DNA of 63,519 nt from Carex sylvatica (lineage: Eukaryota > Streptophyta > Magnoliopsida > Poales > Cyperaceae): NCBI GenBank assembly GCA_964058845.1, contig CAXKVR010000136.1, positions 1 to 63,519 on the forward strand. The letters are read 5' to 3'. This document shows positions 47,501-59,040 of this stretch, piece after piece. The notes under the pieces are model-generated. The model saw only the letters and a program-made list of their open reading frames with translations. It searched no databases and was not told the origin of the DNA. Both the position numbers and the translations under genes were made by a program. Position 1 is the first letter of the stretch; every line of letters starts with the position of its first letter.

Positions 47501-49722
47501 CATATAGAGACACAACTAGAGTGTTCCAAACACCTTCAATTGGAGTGTTGTATTATAGTTGTAAATGCCTATTATATTTCCATATATTGACACTACTAGA
47601 GTGCTTCAAACACCTTTATTTGGGGTGTTATATTATGTTTATAAATGCCTTTTTATCTTGGCATGTAGAGACACTACTAGAGTGCTCCAAACACCATCAA
47701 TTGGTGTGTTGCATTTGGGTTGTAAATGCCATATTATCATGCTATATAGAGACACAACTAGAGTGCTCCAAACACCTTCAATTGGAGTGCTGTATTATGG
47801 TTGTAAATGCCCTATTATCTTGCCTTATAGAGACACTACTAGAGTGCTCCAAACACCATTAATTGGAGTATTGTATTATGATTGTAAATGCCCTATTATC
47901 TTACGATATAGGGGTACTACTAGAGTTCTTCAAACACCTTCAATTGGAGTGTAGTATTAGGGCTGTAATTACCCTATTATCTTGCCATTTTGAGATGCTA
48001 GTATATAGCCCCAAACACCTTCCATTAGAGTGTTGTATTAGGGTTGTAATTGCTCTATTATTTTGCGATATAGAGACACAACTAGGATGCTCCAAGCACC
48101 TTCAATTGGAGTGTTGTATTAGTGTTGTAAATGCACTATTATCTTTCCATATAGAGACATTGCTAGAGTTCTCCAGACACCTTAAATTAGAGTGTAGTAT
48201 TAGGGTTGTGAATGCCATATTATCTTTCTATATAGAGACACAACTAGGGTGCTCCAAACACCTTCAATTGGAGTGTTGTATTAGTGTTGTAAATGCCCTA
48301 TTATCTTGCTATGTAGAGACATTGCTAGAGTTCTCCAAACACCTTAAATTAGAGTGTAGTATTAGGGTTGTAAATGCCATATTATCTTGCTATATAGAGA
48401 CACTACTAGAGAGCTCGAAACACCTTCAATTGGAGTGTAGTATTATGGTTGTAAATGCCTTATTATCTTGCCATATAGAGACACTACTAGAGTGCTCCAA
48501 ACACCTTCTATTGGAGAGTAGTAAAAGGGTTGAAAATGCCCTATTATCATGCCATACGGAGACACTAATACAATGCTCCAAACACCATCAATTGGTCCGT
48601 TGTATTAGGGTTGTAAATACCCTCTTATCTTGCCATCTTTAGACGCTAGTAGAGAGCCCCAAACACCATCAATTAGAGTGTAGTATTATGGTTGTAAATG
48701 CCTTATTATCTTGCCATATAGAGACACTACTAGAGTGCTCCAAACATCTTAAATTGGAGTGTAGTATTAGGGTTGTAAATACCCTATTATCATGCCATAT
48801 AGGGAGACTACTAGAGTGCTCCAAACACCTTCAATTGGAGTGTTGTATTTTGGTTGTAAATGCCCTATTGTCTTACGATATAGGGACACTACTAGAGTGC
48901 TCCAAACACCTTCAGTTGGAGTGTTATATTAGGGTTTTAAATGCCCTATTATCTTGCGATATAGAGACACTACTAGAGTGCTTAAAGCACCTTAAATTGG
49001 AGTGTTATATTATGGTTGTAAATGCCCTATTATCTTTCCATATAGAGATACTACTAGAGTGTTTTCAAACACTTTCAATTGAAATGTTATATTATGGTTA
49101 TAAATGTCATATTATCTTGCCATGTAGAGACACTACTAAAGTGCTCAAAACACCATCAAATGGTGTGTTGTATTAGGGTTGTAAATGACATATTATTTTG
49201 CTATATAGAGATACTACTAGAGAGCTCCTAATACTTTAAATTAGAGTGTAGCATTAAGGTTGTAAATTCCATATCTTGCCATAAAGAGACACTAATAGAG
49301 AGCTCCAAACACATTCAATTAGAGTATTGTATTAGTGTTGTAAATGCCCTATCATCTTCCCATTTGGAGACACTACTAGAGAGCTCCAAACACATTCAAT
49401 TGGAGTGTAGTATTATGGTTGTAAATGCCTTATTATCTTGCCATATAGAGAGATTACTTGACTGTTCCAAACACCATCTATTGGTGTGTTGTATTAGGAT
49501 TGTGAATGCCCTATTATCTTGCCTTATAGAGACGCTACTAGAATGCCCAAAACTCCTTCAATTGGAGAGTACTATTAGGGTTGAAAATGACCTATTATCA
49601 TGCCATATAGAGACACTAATATGGTGCTCCAAACCCTATTAATTGGAGTGTTGTATTAGGGTTGTAAATGCCCAATTATCTTGCCATGTGGAGACACTAC
49701 TAGAGTGCTTCAAGCACTCTTG
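41588..49722 (+). repeat. 81-bp satellite-like tandem array, about 100 monomers
   Basis: The monomer contains GAGACACTACTAGAGTGCTC, CAAACACCTTCAATTGGAG, TGTTGTATTAGGGTTGTAAA and TGCCCTATTATCTTGCCATA, giving a period of 81 bp. Monomers are diverged by substitutions and small indels, and variants recur in partly ordered series, suggesting irregular higher-order repeats. Because 81 is divisible by three, the consensus is open in two forward frames (27-residue repeats such as ETLLECSKHLQLECCIRVVN and RDTTRVLQTPSIGVLYYG) and one reverse frame. The longest runs are about 259 codons (42533-43306 and 47863-48642). No frame crosses the array, and there is no start-context, intron or terminus suggesting a gene. 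I call it satellite DNA. Confidence 0.9.
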
Positions 49723-49990
49723 AGTTTGGAGCTCTCCAGTTGTGTCTCCAGATGGAAAGATAATAGGGCATTTAGAACCCTCATACAACACCCCAATTGA
49801 AGGTGTATGGAGTCTCTAATAGTGTCTCTAGATGGTAAGATAATAGGGGATTTAGAAACCTGTTACAACACTCAAATTGAAGGTGTTTGGAGCACTCTAG
49901 TAGGGTCTCTACATGGTAAGATAATATGGCATTTATAACCATAATATAACACTCCAATGAAAGGGTGCTTGAAGCACTCAAGAGTCCTTT
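49711..49990 (-). repeat. Inverted terminal block of the satellite (about 3 monomers)
   Basis: Here the same monomers run on the minus strand, for example AAGATAATAGGGCATTTAGA and ATTGAAGGTGT. The left switch point is a 19-nt perfect palindrome, AGAGTGCTTCAAGCACTCT (49702-49720). The right end holds GTGCTTGAAGCAC (49965-49977). The block thus looks like a local inversion or fold-back copy bounded by inverted GTGCTT/AAGCAC motifs. Confidence 0.85.
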
Positions 49991-50159
49991 TCATGCAGTT
50001 TACAGATAAGTCCAACTCAAGAGTTTTGAGTTTGAATGAAAATAAAATAATAAGGTGCTAAATGTAAAACTTCTAGTTAAAAGGTGCAGAATGTAGAAAT
50101 CCTAATTTAATCCTAATTGAAAGACCACCGTGAGGCAATTAAATCCAAAAGAAAAGCAA
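49991..50159. other. Spacer between satellite and LINE
   Basis: AT-rich sequence without a recognised feature. I see no poly(T) run here that would mark the expected 3' tail of the minus-strand LINE. Confidence 0.5.
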
Positions 50160-53157
50160 AAAATTGAAGCAGGAAGCCGATCTTGTCAAAAAAAATTGCG
50201 ATCTTCACTGGTACCGTTGTAGTACCTTACCAGTACCGTTTTCACTGTTCCGATTACTGATCTGGTTGCACTTTCTTCAATATCTCCCACTGCCATTTGA
50301 CCTCTTCGGCAATTTCTTCCGGTTGTTTCTCCTTGTCTATGAAGCATCTCGCACAACGCTCTCTCCAAACCACAAAATTCATAATCAGCATTTATGCCAT
50401 TTGCGCATCAGTAAGCGTACCCCTTATGATTCTCCCCGTTATATTGACTGTTAGTCTGGACAGCCATACCTGTGAGGGCCATAATTCTTACAAAAGTATA
50501 GTCTCAGAATAGATGCCTGACCGTCTCATCATTGGCCTTGCATAGCAGGCATCGACTGGTAATTATGCATCCCTTTTTTATAAGATTGTCTTGTGTGAGA
50601 ATCTTGTTCTTAATTGCTAACCAGCCAAAAAATTTTATCCTTGGTGGTGCTTTGATTTTCCAAATGTGTTTGATGCTTGTTGCTAGGAAGGGCCCCCCTT
50701 TGAGAGCTCTGTATGCTGACTGTACAGTGAAGTAACCCATGGCAGTCCATCTCCATCTCAATTCATCTCTTTGGTTCTGGTGCTGTGATGCCTCTCTGAT
50801 GCTATTCGACAGGTAATTTAGTTTTTCTTGTGCCTCAATTGAGAGGTTGGGTTGAAACAGATTACGTATTTTCTGTGTACGGATTGCCTGTTGTAGAGTG
50901 ATGGTATTATCCATTGCATAAGTGTACATGATAGGTAGTTGATCTCGTATGATACCTGTTCCCCAATTGTGTTCCCATAATGATATCTTTGAGCTATCCC
51001 CTAGTATGAATATCACTGATGCACTGAAGAATACTTGTATACTCGATTGTACTTGTTGAAATGTCATTGTATTTGGTACGAAATTTTTTATGCCTGCTGT
51101 TGTTATTAAAATTGGTTTCCAGATTTTGTTTTCGGGTTTGAACCACCACCAAAACTATTTTAAATAGCAATGCTTGATTGAATGTTCTCAGATCCAGAAC
51201 TCCCAGTCCCCCTTGAATTTTTGGACTACACACTATTTCCCATTTGACCAAATTGAATCCCTTTTTCTCTTCAGTTGCCCCATGCCATAAAAGTTTCCAT
51301 CTTACTTTGTCGATTTCTTGTATAACCCATTCAGGCAACTTCAAGACTGTCATGTAATGTAGAGGCAGCGCAGATAGAATCGAGTTTAGCAGCACCAGTC
51401 TTCCCACAATAGACAAGAACTTTGCCGCCCAACCCGCCAATCTTGTGTTGAACCTATGCAACAGATCTCGGTAAGCAGATTTTGGCAATCTCCTATCTGA
51501 CAGGGGTAATCCGAGATACACAAATGGGAATGTTTTGTTCTCGCACCCAAATACCGCAGCTATTATGCTTCCTTGCTGTTCCTCGACATTTATCATTAGT
51601 AATTTTGATTTTTGCATGTTTATGGCTAGTCCCGATACTTGTTGAAAAACAAGAAGTGCTATTTTTATTGCCCGTGCCTGATTGGGATCTGGTTTGAGGA
51701 ATAGAAGAGCATCATCGGCATATAGTAAGCACGGTCTCATTGTTACAAATGGCATTCGAATTGCACCTATGCAGGTTAGTTTCTGTAGATATCTTGCAAA
51801 AAAATCCATTGCTAAGATGAAGATTGATGGTGATAGGGGGTCCCCTTGGCAGACGCCTCATTTTAGGTTTATTTTTTGACCCAATAACCCATTGATTAGC
51901 ACTTGTGAGGAGCCTTTCAATACTGTATTTTTTATCCAGGTCAATCATTGTCCTTGGAATCCCAAGTTTTCCATTGTCTGTAGTGCAAAATCCCAACTTA
52001 CTGTATCGAAAGCTTTTTTTACATCAAGTTTAAGTAGTACCAGTTGCATCTTTTCTTTCCTTGCATGATGTAATAAATGTTGTGCATACATGTAGCTTTC
52101 TGCTATTTGCCGACCCTTTTGGAATCTCGTTTGTGCATCTAAGATTAGATTTTGCATATGTGGTTGCAGTCAATTTGCAAGGATTTTTGAAAATAATTTT
52201 TGCACCCCATGTAGCAAGCTTATAGGGCGGTAGTATGTTGTTGAATTTGGTGTTTATTTTTTAGGAATAAGTATGATATAGGAGGAGTTGAGGAGGTGTA
52301 AGGTTGTTGAGTTAGTTGTGATATGTGCAAAGACTGGATGTAGGTCTGTCATGAGTGTGCTTGCAAAGTGTTTGTAGAATTCTCCTGAGAACCCATCGGG
52401 ACCTGAGCTCTTATTGTTGGGCCATTGTTTTATTACCTGTTCTATTTCTTGTGTTGTTATCGGGTCTGCCAGGTCATCCAAGTCTGTTACTGCTATGTAT
52501 AAGTTTGACCATGCAATTGTCGGTGTGGGTGACAGATCTGTCCTCATTAGGTTGGTGAAGAAATTGAAAAACACCATTGCTTTTGTGTTGTGATCCGAAT
52601 ATTGCTGCCCCTCATGCTCTATTTGTGTTATCGCATTGCAGCGCTTAGATTTGGATGCCACTGCATGAAAGTATTTCGTCCCGCGGTCACCATGGAGTTC
52701 CCATTTGGTCCTTGCTCGCTACCTCCATATGTCATCTTCCAAGATAGCAAGGTAAGAGTGTCTCTGCTTTATCACTGCCAATATAAGTCTTTCTAGCCGT
52801 GTGAGCTGCCGCAACTCAACTCTTTTGCTTTGTCGATCCAAGACATGAAATCCCTGCAAGTAAGTATTTATTTTTTTATTGTACCTATTTTCTCATTAGC
52901 CCACCTTTTTATTTGTTGTTGCAGATTAGTGAACTTGTGGTGTAGTTGGGTAGGTGTTTGCGCTGTTGGTGTGGCTGTCCAGGATGCGGTTACAATTTCT
53001 TGGAGTGCCGGTAAGCGCAACCAAAAAATTTCGAAGCGGAAATTTTTTGATCTTTTGAAACCGGTGTTAGCGTTTAGGGTCAGGGGGCAATGATCGGATG
53101 AGGAGTTGGGAACCGCTCTCAGTATTGAGTTTGGGAATTTGATATTGCAGTCAGTGT
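50160..53157 (-). mobile_element. L1-type LINE ORF2 pseudogene, minus strand, 5'-truncated
   Basis: Reading the minus strand from 53157 downward, the order is that of plant L1 ORF2. An endonuclease end with SSDHCPL (about 53080-53110) comes first. RT start NNKSSGPDGF follows (52661-52254), then KLDVKKAFDTVSWDF (52157-51945). The YADDALLF catalytic motif lies at 51809-50994. Thumb and zinc-binding RNase-H-linked region are next, with WKIKAPPRIKFFGWL and CLLCKANDETVRHLF (51067-50504). A degraded tail with VVWRERCAR continues to about 50180. Several frameshifts and stops split the frame, so it is dead. The element begins mid-endonuclease at 53157, where a copia fragment abuts it. Confidence 0.85.
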
Positions 53158-54112
53158 GTAGGGAAACTTATATATCTATCACACACTAGACTGGACATTG
53201 CTTATCTGGTAAGTCAGTTTATGCATAATCCAAGCGAAGAACACATGGAGGCTGTGATAAGAATAATAAGGTATTTAAAGGGAGCTCCAGGGAAAGGAAT
53301 TCAATTCCTGAGAAATTGACATTTAGATATTATGGGGTATACAGATGCTGACTAGGCTGGAGATGTCACAAATAGGAGGTCAACGTCTGGCTATTTTACA
53401 TTTGTAGGAGAAAACTTAGTCACTTTGAGAAGTAAGAAGCAAAAGACTGTTGCCTTGTCAAGTGTTGAGTCTGAATTAAAAGGGGTAGTCAACAGAATTT
53501 GTGAACTAATATGGCCCAAGAAACTGATGACAGAACTTGGCTTCCCGCCTACAAAAGAAATGGATTTGTTCTGTGATAACAAAGCAGCAATAGATATTTC
53601 TCATAATCCGGTTCAACATGATCAGACCAAACATGTTGGGATAAACAGACACTATCTTCGTGAGAATATTGAAGTACAAATAATCCGGCTAATACATGTT
53701 AAGTCTGAAGAGCAACTTGCAGACATTCTTACTAAGGCAACCTCGAGCAAGATATTCTATGGCATACTAAACAAGTTGGCTATGACAAATCTGTACATAT
53801 CAACTTGAGAGGGAGTGTTGAAGTGCCACAGGAGAACCAAAATGAACCAAGATGGAAGGTGGTGCGCAAGGAAGGAAATAAATGAATATCTTCAGGGGAT
53901 CTAGAATAATATCTTTTGTAATATTTACTTGAGTAAAATATAGAAATAGTTAGACCAATTATGGAAATGAGTATAAGAATGCTTGCTGCCTTGGTGCGCA
54001 AGCTGATAGGCCTTCCTATATAAGGAGGTCTCCCCTGTAAAGATTAAAATTATCAAATGAATCAATAAAATGAAGGGAGGGAAGGGATTTCAGGGAGTCT
54101 GGTGTTTTTTCA
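53158..54112 (+). mobile_element. Ty1/copia 3' fragment: end of pol plus 3' LTR
   Basis: One frame runs from 53158 to the stop at 53806-53808. It reads GKLIYLSHTRLDIAY (RT tail), NPSEEHMEAVIRIIRYLKG, the RNase H motif GYTDAD, SKKQKTVALSSVESE, DNKAAIDISHNPVQHDQTKH and LADILTKA, all characteristic of copia pol. Two in-frame stops are present: TGA at 53317-53319 and TAG at 53353-53355, the latter replacing the Trp after GYTDAD. The polypurine stretch GAGAGGGAG precedes a putative 3' LTR starting TGTTGAAGTGCC at about 53815. The left part of the element is missing. Confidence 0.9.
53815..54112 (+). repeat. Copia 3' LTR (single)
   Basis: Starts TGTTGAAGTGCCACAGG right after the polypurine tract. 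It contains a TATA-like CCTATATAAGG at about 54014-54024 and probably ends near TGTTTTTTCA at 54112. No matching 5' LTR lies in the window, so the right end is estimated from the CA terminus only. Confidence 0.65.
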
Positions 54113-55611
54113 TAGTTTTTTCTATTTTAATCATAATGTGAGGCAGTGATTTGTAAAGAATGAACATTGTGGATGTTAAATTAAAATTGATGAAATTATG
54201 TTGGTTCATATTACAGAGAGGCAATTAATGCTCTTTCCTTTTATGTTATAATTTCATTTGTCATTGTACTTTTTTTTATCTCAAATGCATTGTGAATACT
54301 ACCTGCAATGTTGTATGCAAAATTTTCAAGTATTGTGAATACCACTTGCAATGTTGTATGCCTTTTTAATCTCAATTTATGTATTGTGAATACCATTTGT
54401 CATTAGGCCTCGTTATTTTTCAAGTCCGTTTTAATATTGGATTGACATGTGAAGCAATACTAATGACAAATTTGACCAGAGCAAACATTGCACAACTTAA
54501 AAGTTCACGCTTATAAATATTTTATTATATCCTGAACAAATATGTGCTTAATGGTACTATAATAAGTTAATTTAAATTCCCCCTTATAAACAAACCGAAA
54601 AAACAAATATGTGATTAATGCTCTCACCCTTATAAAAAGTGCATTCAAATTGGCGACTATATGTTTGTCTCTGAGTATGAAAAATTAATCAGATTATTAG
54701 GTGATGACAGGTGGGACATTGTTGGATATGGATACGAGGGTTTTGGTTGATACCGTTGTTGATATTTGAAGGGTTTGTTTTTTAAGGTCGAGGGTCGTAC
54801 TCGGGTTACAAAAGTTAGAGATATTACTTGTTCTGAGACAGAAAGCACTACCCCTTTCGATCGGGAACAGCACAGTACTTGGTTTGTGCCTGCTATAAAC
54901 CATATTTGACGTCAATGCATTTAAGATAAGTGTAAAGGCTCAAAGTGCTGATACATAGGCCAGCAAGAGTCAGAAGCAACTCTCTCTCTCTCTCTCTCTC
55001 TCACTACAACTAAAAATCAGAAAAATACTCTGACAAAAATTCCAAAAATCCATAAATAAAATTTGATCAAGAAAGAAAAACCGACCGTTGGAGATGCTGT
55101 ACACCACGAGCATTAGATGGAGAAAGAAAACAGGAGAGCGGAAGGAAGAGGGGAGAGACTCAAAATCTCATATTGGGCGAGAATAATTTTGGTTCTGGCC
55201 CAAGAGATTAATTGGGCCATGAACAAAGAATAATGGTTTTAATAAAAATAAGACAAGGGCAGTGGGGACGGTTGGATGGGTATCCGACAAACTTCAGTTC
55301 GATATTGGTTCCGATTTGCATTTATATTTGTGTGTACTTGATCGACGCAAATGTTATAGTGATTTGTATAAATCTTAATGTGAATTAAACGACTTTAACT
55401 AGATATCGAATCAGTTTTGATCTGAGGCCCATCGATTCCACCCAGGTTCCTAAGATGAGACGTGCACAAGGAAGCCAACTTGGATTGTATTTAAATATGT
55501 AATCACCATATCAACCTTGGAGAATCTCACAAGGTTTCATATCTTTCTTACAGTATACTTAACATGAATGGGAATCCTTAATATGCTGTTGTACCATGCA
55601 TGCATGAACGC

Positions 55612-55646
<35 letters not shown>
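54113..55646. other. Gene-poor interval; possible minus-strand leader
   Basis: A (CT)n run at 54979-55003, read on the minus strand as (GA)n, precedes a minus-strand ORF (54915-54697, 72 codons) starting MTSNMVYSRHKPST. This layout resembles a plant 5' leader and first exon, but I recognise no protein and rate it weak. A GC-richer stretch at 55090-55180 might belong to the same leader. A (TA)n run at 55614-55645 abuts the next element. Confidence 0.3.
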
Positions 55647-55648
<2 letters not shown>

Positions 55649-55810
55649 ATAGGCTACCATACATTGCAATGTATTGAACTCTCTATGCATTGCATTTCAG
55701 GCCATTGGATGTGCTTCAAAAATCGTTCAGATCCCTGATCAGATAGCCTCATTTTAGCGATGAAATTTTACTCCATTAGCTATTAATGTAGGCGTCCATT
55801 TTCATCTACC

Positions 55811-56090
55811 CTGACCTCTAGCAAAAGAGAGAAACAAAATCGCCTTCCCTCTCTCTAGCGACTCCTCTCTCCATCGCCCCTCCGACCCTCTCCCTCAGGA
55901 GGTTGCGCTCTCCTCTGTCACAGCGCCTCCAGCCGTTCTCTTCTTCCCTCTGCGACCTAGCACCAGGCTCCATCACCTGTCTCAGTGACTCATCGTGCCT
56001 CCTCTTTCGCACAATGGCACCTGTCTTCGTGGCCGACCCACCGCGTCTCTCCTTCCTCTCGCGAAGTCTGACGACCCAGGTATCTCTCTT
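55811..56090 (+). other. Inward-facing GC-rich leader with splice-donor-like site, left end of TIR element
   Basis: After the left TIR the base composition jumps to C/T- and GC-rich (CTTCCCTCTCTCTAGCGACT and following). An ATG at 56013 begins MAPVFVADPPRLSFLSRSL, and ACCCAG/GTATCT at about 56078 resembles a splice donor. This looks like a captured 5' UTR and first exon, or the TIR-driven leader of a decayed transposon gene. No matching downstream exon was found. Confidence 0.4.
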
Positions 56091-58499
56091 TCTCCAAATT
56101 TGGACAATTTTTGCTTATTTCCAAAGTAAATGGCAATACTCATTTTAGGGTTTAATTTCTGCCATGTTGTACGGTATGGTATATGCTGGTATTCATTGCA
56201 TTTTAGACAATTTCTTACCCAATTTGTGTTATCTCTAGCGTATTTAGTCAACTAAGAAAAGAAAACAATCTTAATTTTAATATATTTTGTAGAAAGTTAA
56301 TTGAGTAACGATTAAGGAGATAAGTAGCATGCTATGAAAATTAATAAAAAGAAATATCATGTATTCCAAGAACAATCTTGATTATCTACTTACATATGTT
56401 GGAACAATTAATATTGAAAATCATGCAATAATACAAACATTGTAGAAGATAAGCACAGGCATCCCCTGCCTAACAACCTTTGATTCTCTTCTATGCTCCT
56501 GAAGCAACCCTTGATAAGCTTTTACCTGACCCCCCCTTGATCCTCATGTTTGTGTTCGTTTACTCAAAGCAAAACTAAGCTTGACATTTATTGGCTTTAA
56601 GAAATGGCTTCACCATCTGATAGGCTAAGTTGATGGATTTCAGCCATTATTATTTATAATATTAAGGTGATGAGAATGTCGAACCTTTGTCGGTATGGAG
56701 TTTTCGGTGTGCTCAAAGATAAGGATGTCAGCTCGGTAGAAGCAAGTGGAGATGAGGTCAAAATCTGATGCCAAGGTTAGCTAAACAGGACACTTCAAAA
56801 ATAAATATTGAATAAGACGAGTGGTCGCATGGCCTTTCTTATAGTATACCGACAAAAGAATGAAATTTGGAACACTTGATGCTCAAGAGAAGAGTTTACG
56901 AGTTGAAGATGACCAAATGATGTAACACTTGAAATTTGAATTAGTGGGATAAGAAGGATATGAAGTTTTGGAGCACCCGACAACAATATGGTTTTATAGC
57001 GCCTAACAGCAATCTATTTATATGTTATTAGTGTTGTGCACAAGTTAATGGGATAGGCAGGATTTATGGTTTTGAACATGTGATGAAATGAATTTTCCTT
57101 TTTTGATTTGCAACAACATGTGATGAATGAGCTAAGTTTTCAAAAAAGAAACTGAGAATACTTTGATAGGATTTCTGTTGGTACACTTCACCTTGTTGCA
57201 ACTGGCTTGTGTGTTGCCATTTAAGGGCATTTCGGTCATCAAAGATGTAAGCAATTAGATTTCTATTATATTAAAACATTATAGGTGTTGTGTGTGTTTT
57301 TTCTTTTATAAATACCGGTACAATTATTGGTGCTGAGGAAAAAAAAATATACACTACTGCTGTATTTACAGAAATAAATCTTTCTCTGATGTAGCAATCC
57401 ATTTTGCACCAGGAGCTAGTTGGTTGTGATGTACCTACTAGTACAAGATTGACAAATATGGTGTCTATTGACAAATACAAAATAAAAAATAAAAAATAAC
57501 AGTTTGTTAATAGATGTGATAATCTATTTAGCATCAGAAATGAAAAGAGTTGGATGTATTCACAAATACAAAATAACAGCTTGTTAATAGATATGATAAT
57601 CTACTTAGTAACGAGACTAATTATGCACAAAAGCTTAAACCAAATCATACATGGTACAAAACACTAATACTAGTGTTTAAAATCAAAAACACATCAACCC
57701 TATAAATTTATACAGCTACACACTAATTACTTCGACACCTCTTGTCAATTCCTGAACACCTTTTTCTTTACATCGACACATCGACACCTCTTGTCAATTT
57801 CTACAGCTACACACCTGTTTCTTTACCCTGCTCAACAGGCCTGTGTACCATATCATTTCTAATTGTTTCATTTTTGGAGGTCTTTATGGGCACCTGTCAT
57901 GGGTACCTGAGTCGGCCGACAATCTGCTTGTGGTTCATGAAGCTCCATATGCCATATGTACCAATCAAATAATCCAAATTCATAAATTATCTGCACAACA
58001 AAAATATGCAAATGGTACATTAAAATTAAACCATCATGGCAATCAGATCAATGTCAGGTCAGGATACACACATATGCATGCCAGATCTCTCTATTTTGTA
58101 TATTCATTTCTGAGACAACAATTTTCTTAGTTCCAATTTTATAACATTATTAAACAACTAAAATAATAACTCTGATGATAGATACCAAGTTATTAACTGA
58201 TCCAGGAAATGTACCTTTACCTACATCAAATTAAAATTTTTTAAATCGAATTGATTGGATAATTAATAATTTTTGGATATTATAATACCTTAAAAATAAT
58301 AAGCACAAAATAATCCTACCAGGTCAGTACCAAATTAATCATTTACTTGCATGTATTGGCACAACAGTATTGGCAGTCAGAACTTTTCCAAACCTTTAAA
58401 ATTTCTTTTGAATCCAACTGAGGTTCACCTGATTTGTATTTTGCACGAATATTCTCGGTATTAGAGTTTTTGCAAATTTTTAAAGAAGGCAAGGCCTAA
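56091..58499. other. Interior of the 3.35-kb element, no coding region recognised
   Basis: AT-rich interior with no domain-like ORF. A diverged local duplication of ACAGTTTGTTAATAGATGTG (about 57500 and 57571) and a repeated CGACACCTCTTGTCAATT (57733 and 57783) are present. A deleted transposase cannot be excluded, but no conserved block is left. Confidence 0.5.
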
Positions 58500-58835
58500 A
58501 TAGAAATTGTCCAGCTAAGCAAGATACCTGGAGAAGAGGGAGTCAAGTCGCACGAGGTTCGCATGCGATAAAGGAATGACTCGTACGGGTGGAGAAGCGA
58601 CAGAAGGGAAGCTGGAGAGGAGAGCTTACTGAAACCCTAGGTCTCAGATTGAGAGAGAAGGGATCGCGTGAGAGAGAAATCATGCACCGAGAGAGGAGAG
58701 GAGCGGGATCACCTTGAACGAGTAGCTGGAGATGAGGGGTCACGTGAGAGAGGGAGGGGGCACTGGTGACGGGGGAGGGAGGGTCGCGTGAGAGAGAGGG
58801 TTTGGGGTCAGGAGTGGTGTTTTGTAATAACTGGA
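58500..58835 (-). other. Inward-facing GC-rich leader with splice-donor-like site, right end of TIR element
   Basis: On the minus strand, reading from the right TIR inward, the DNA is CCCTCTCTCTCACGCGACCC-type pyrimidine-rich leader. Then come ACCTAGGGTTTCAG and CTTCTCCAG/GTATCTTGC, a splice-donor-like context also seen at the left end. The two ends are not simple copies of each other in this part. Convergent leaders would fit an ancestral element with two convergent genes, as in MuDR, or two captured fragments. Confidence 0.4.
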
Positions 58836-58999
58836 CACATCCAGTTAAATGGAGATCCGAAAAATCTCATTTCAGCATCATTTCAACGAATTTTTTTAAA
58901 TCAGATCTATCTGATCCGAACGATTTTTGAAGCACATCCAATGGCCTAAAATGCAATGCATAGAGGGCTTAATACATTGCAATGTATGGTAGCCTATCC

Positions 59000-59039
<40 letters not shown>

Positions 59040-59040
<1 letters not shown>

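Larger units (their letters stand above)
55647..58999. mobile_element. 3.35-kb TIR element inserted in a TA microsatellite
   Basis: Terminal inverted repeats of about 90-110 bp start GGATAGGCTACCATACATTG and include the perfect 16-bp palindrome ATACATTGCAATGTAT at each end (55659-55674 and 58972-58987) and the block GGATGTGCTTCAAAAATCGT. It is flanked by (TA)n on both sides, compatible with insertion into a TA repeat, as described for Micron elements of rice. No transposase is visible. Just inside each end is a GC-rich, gene-leader-like stretch facing inward. The outer 25 bp resemble those of the small element at 59481. Superfamily (Mutator-like or other) is undecided. Confidence 0.8.

Noticed and set aside
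41588..49722. CRISPR-like array
   Set aside because: The whole 81-bp unit repeats with diffuse variation. There are no unique spacers between constant repeats, and the context is plant nuclear DNA.
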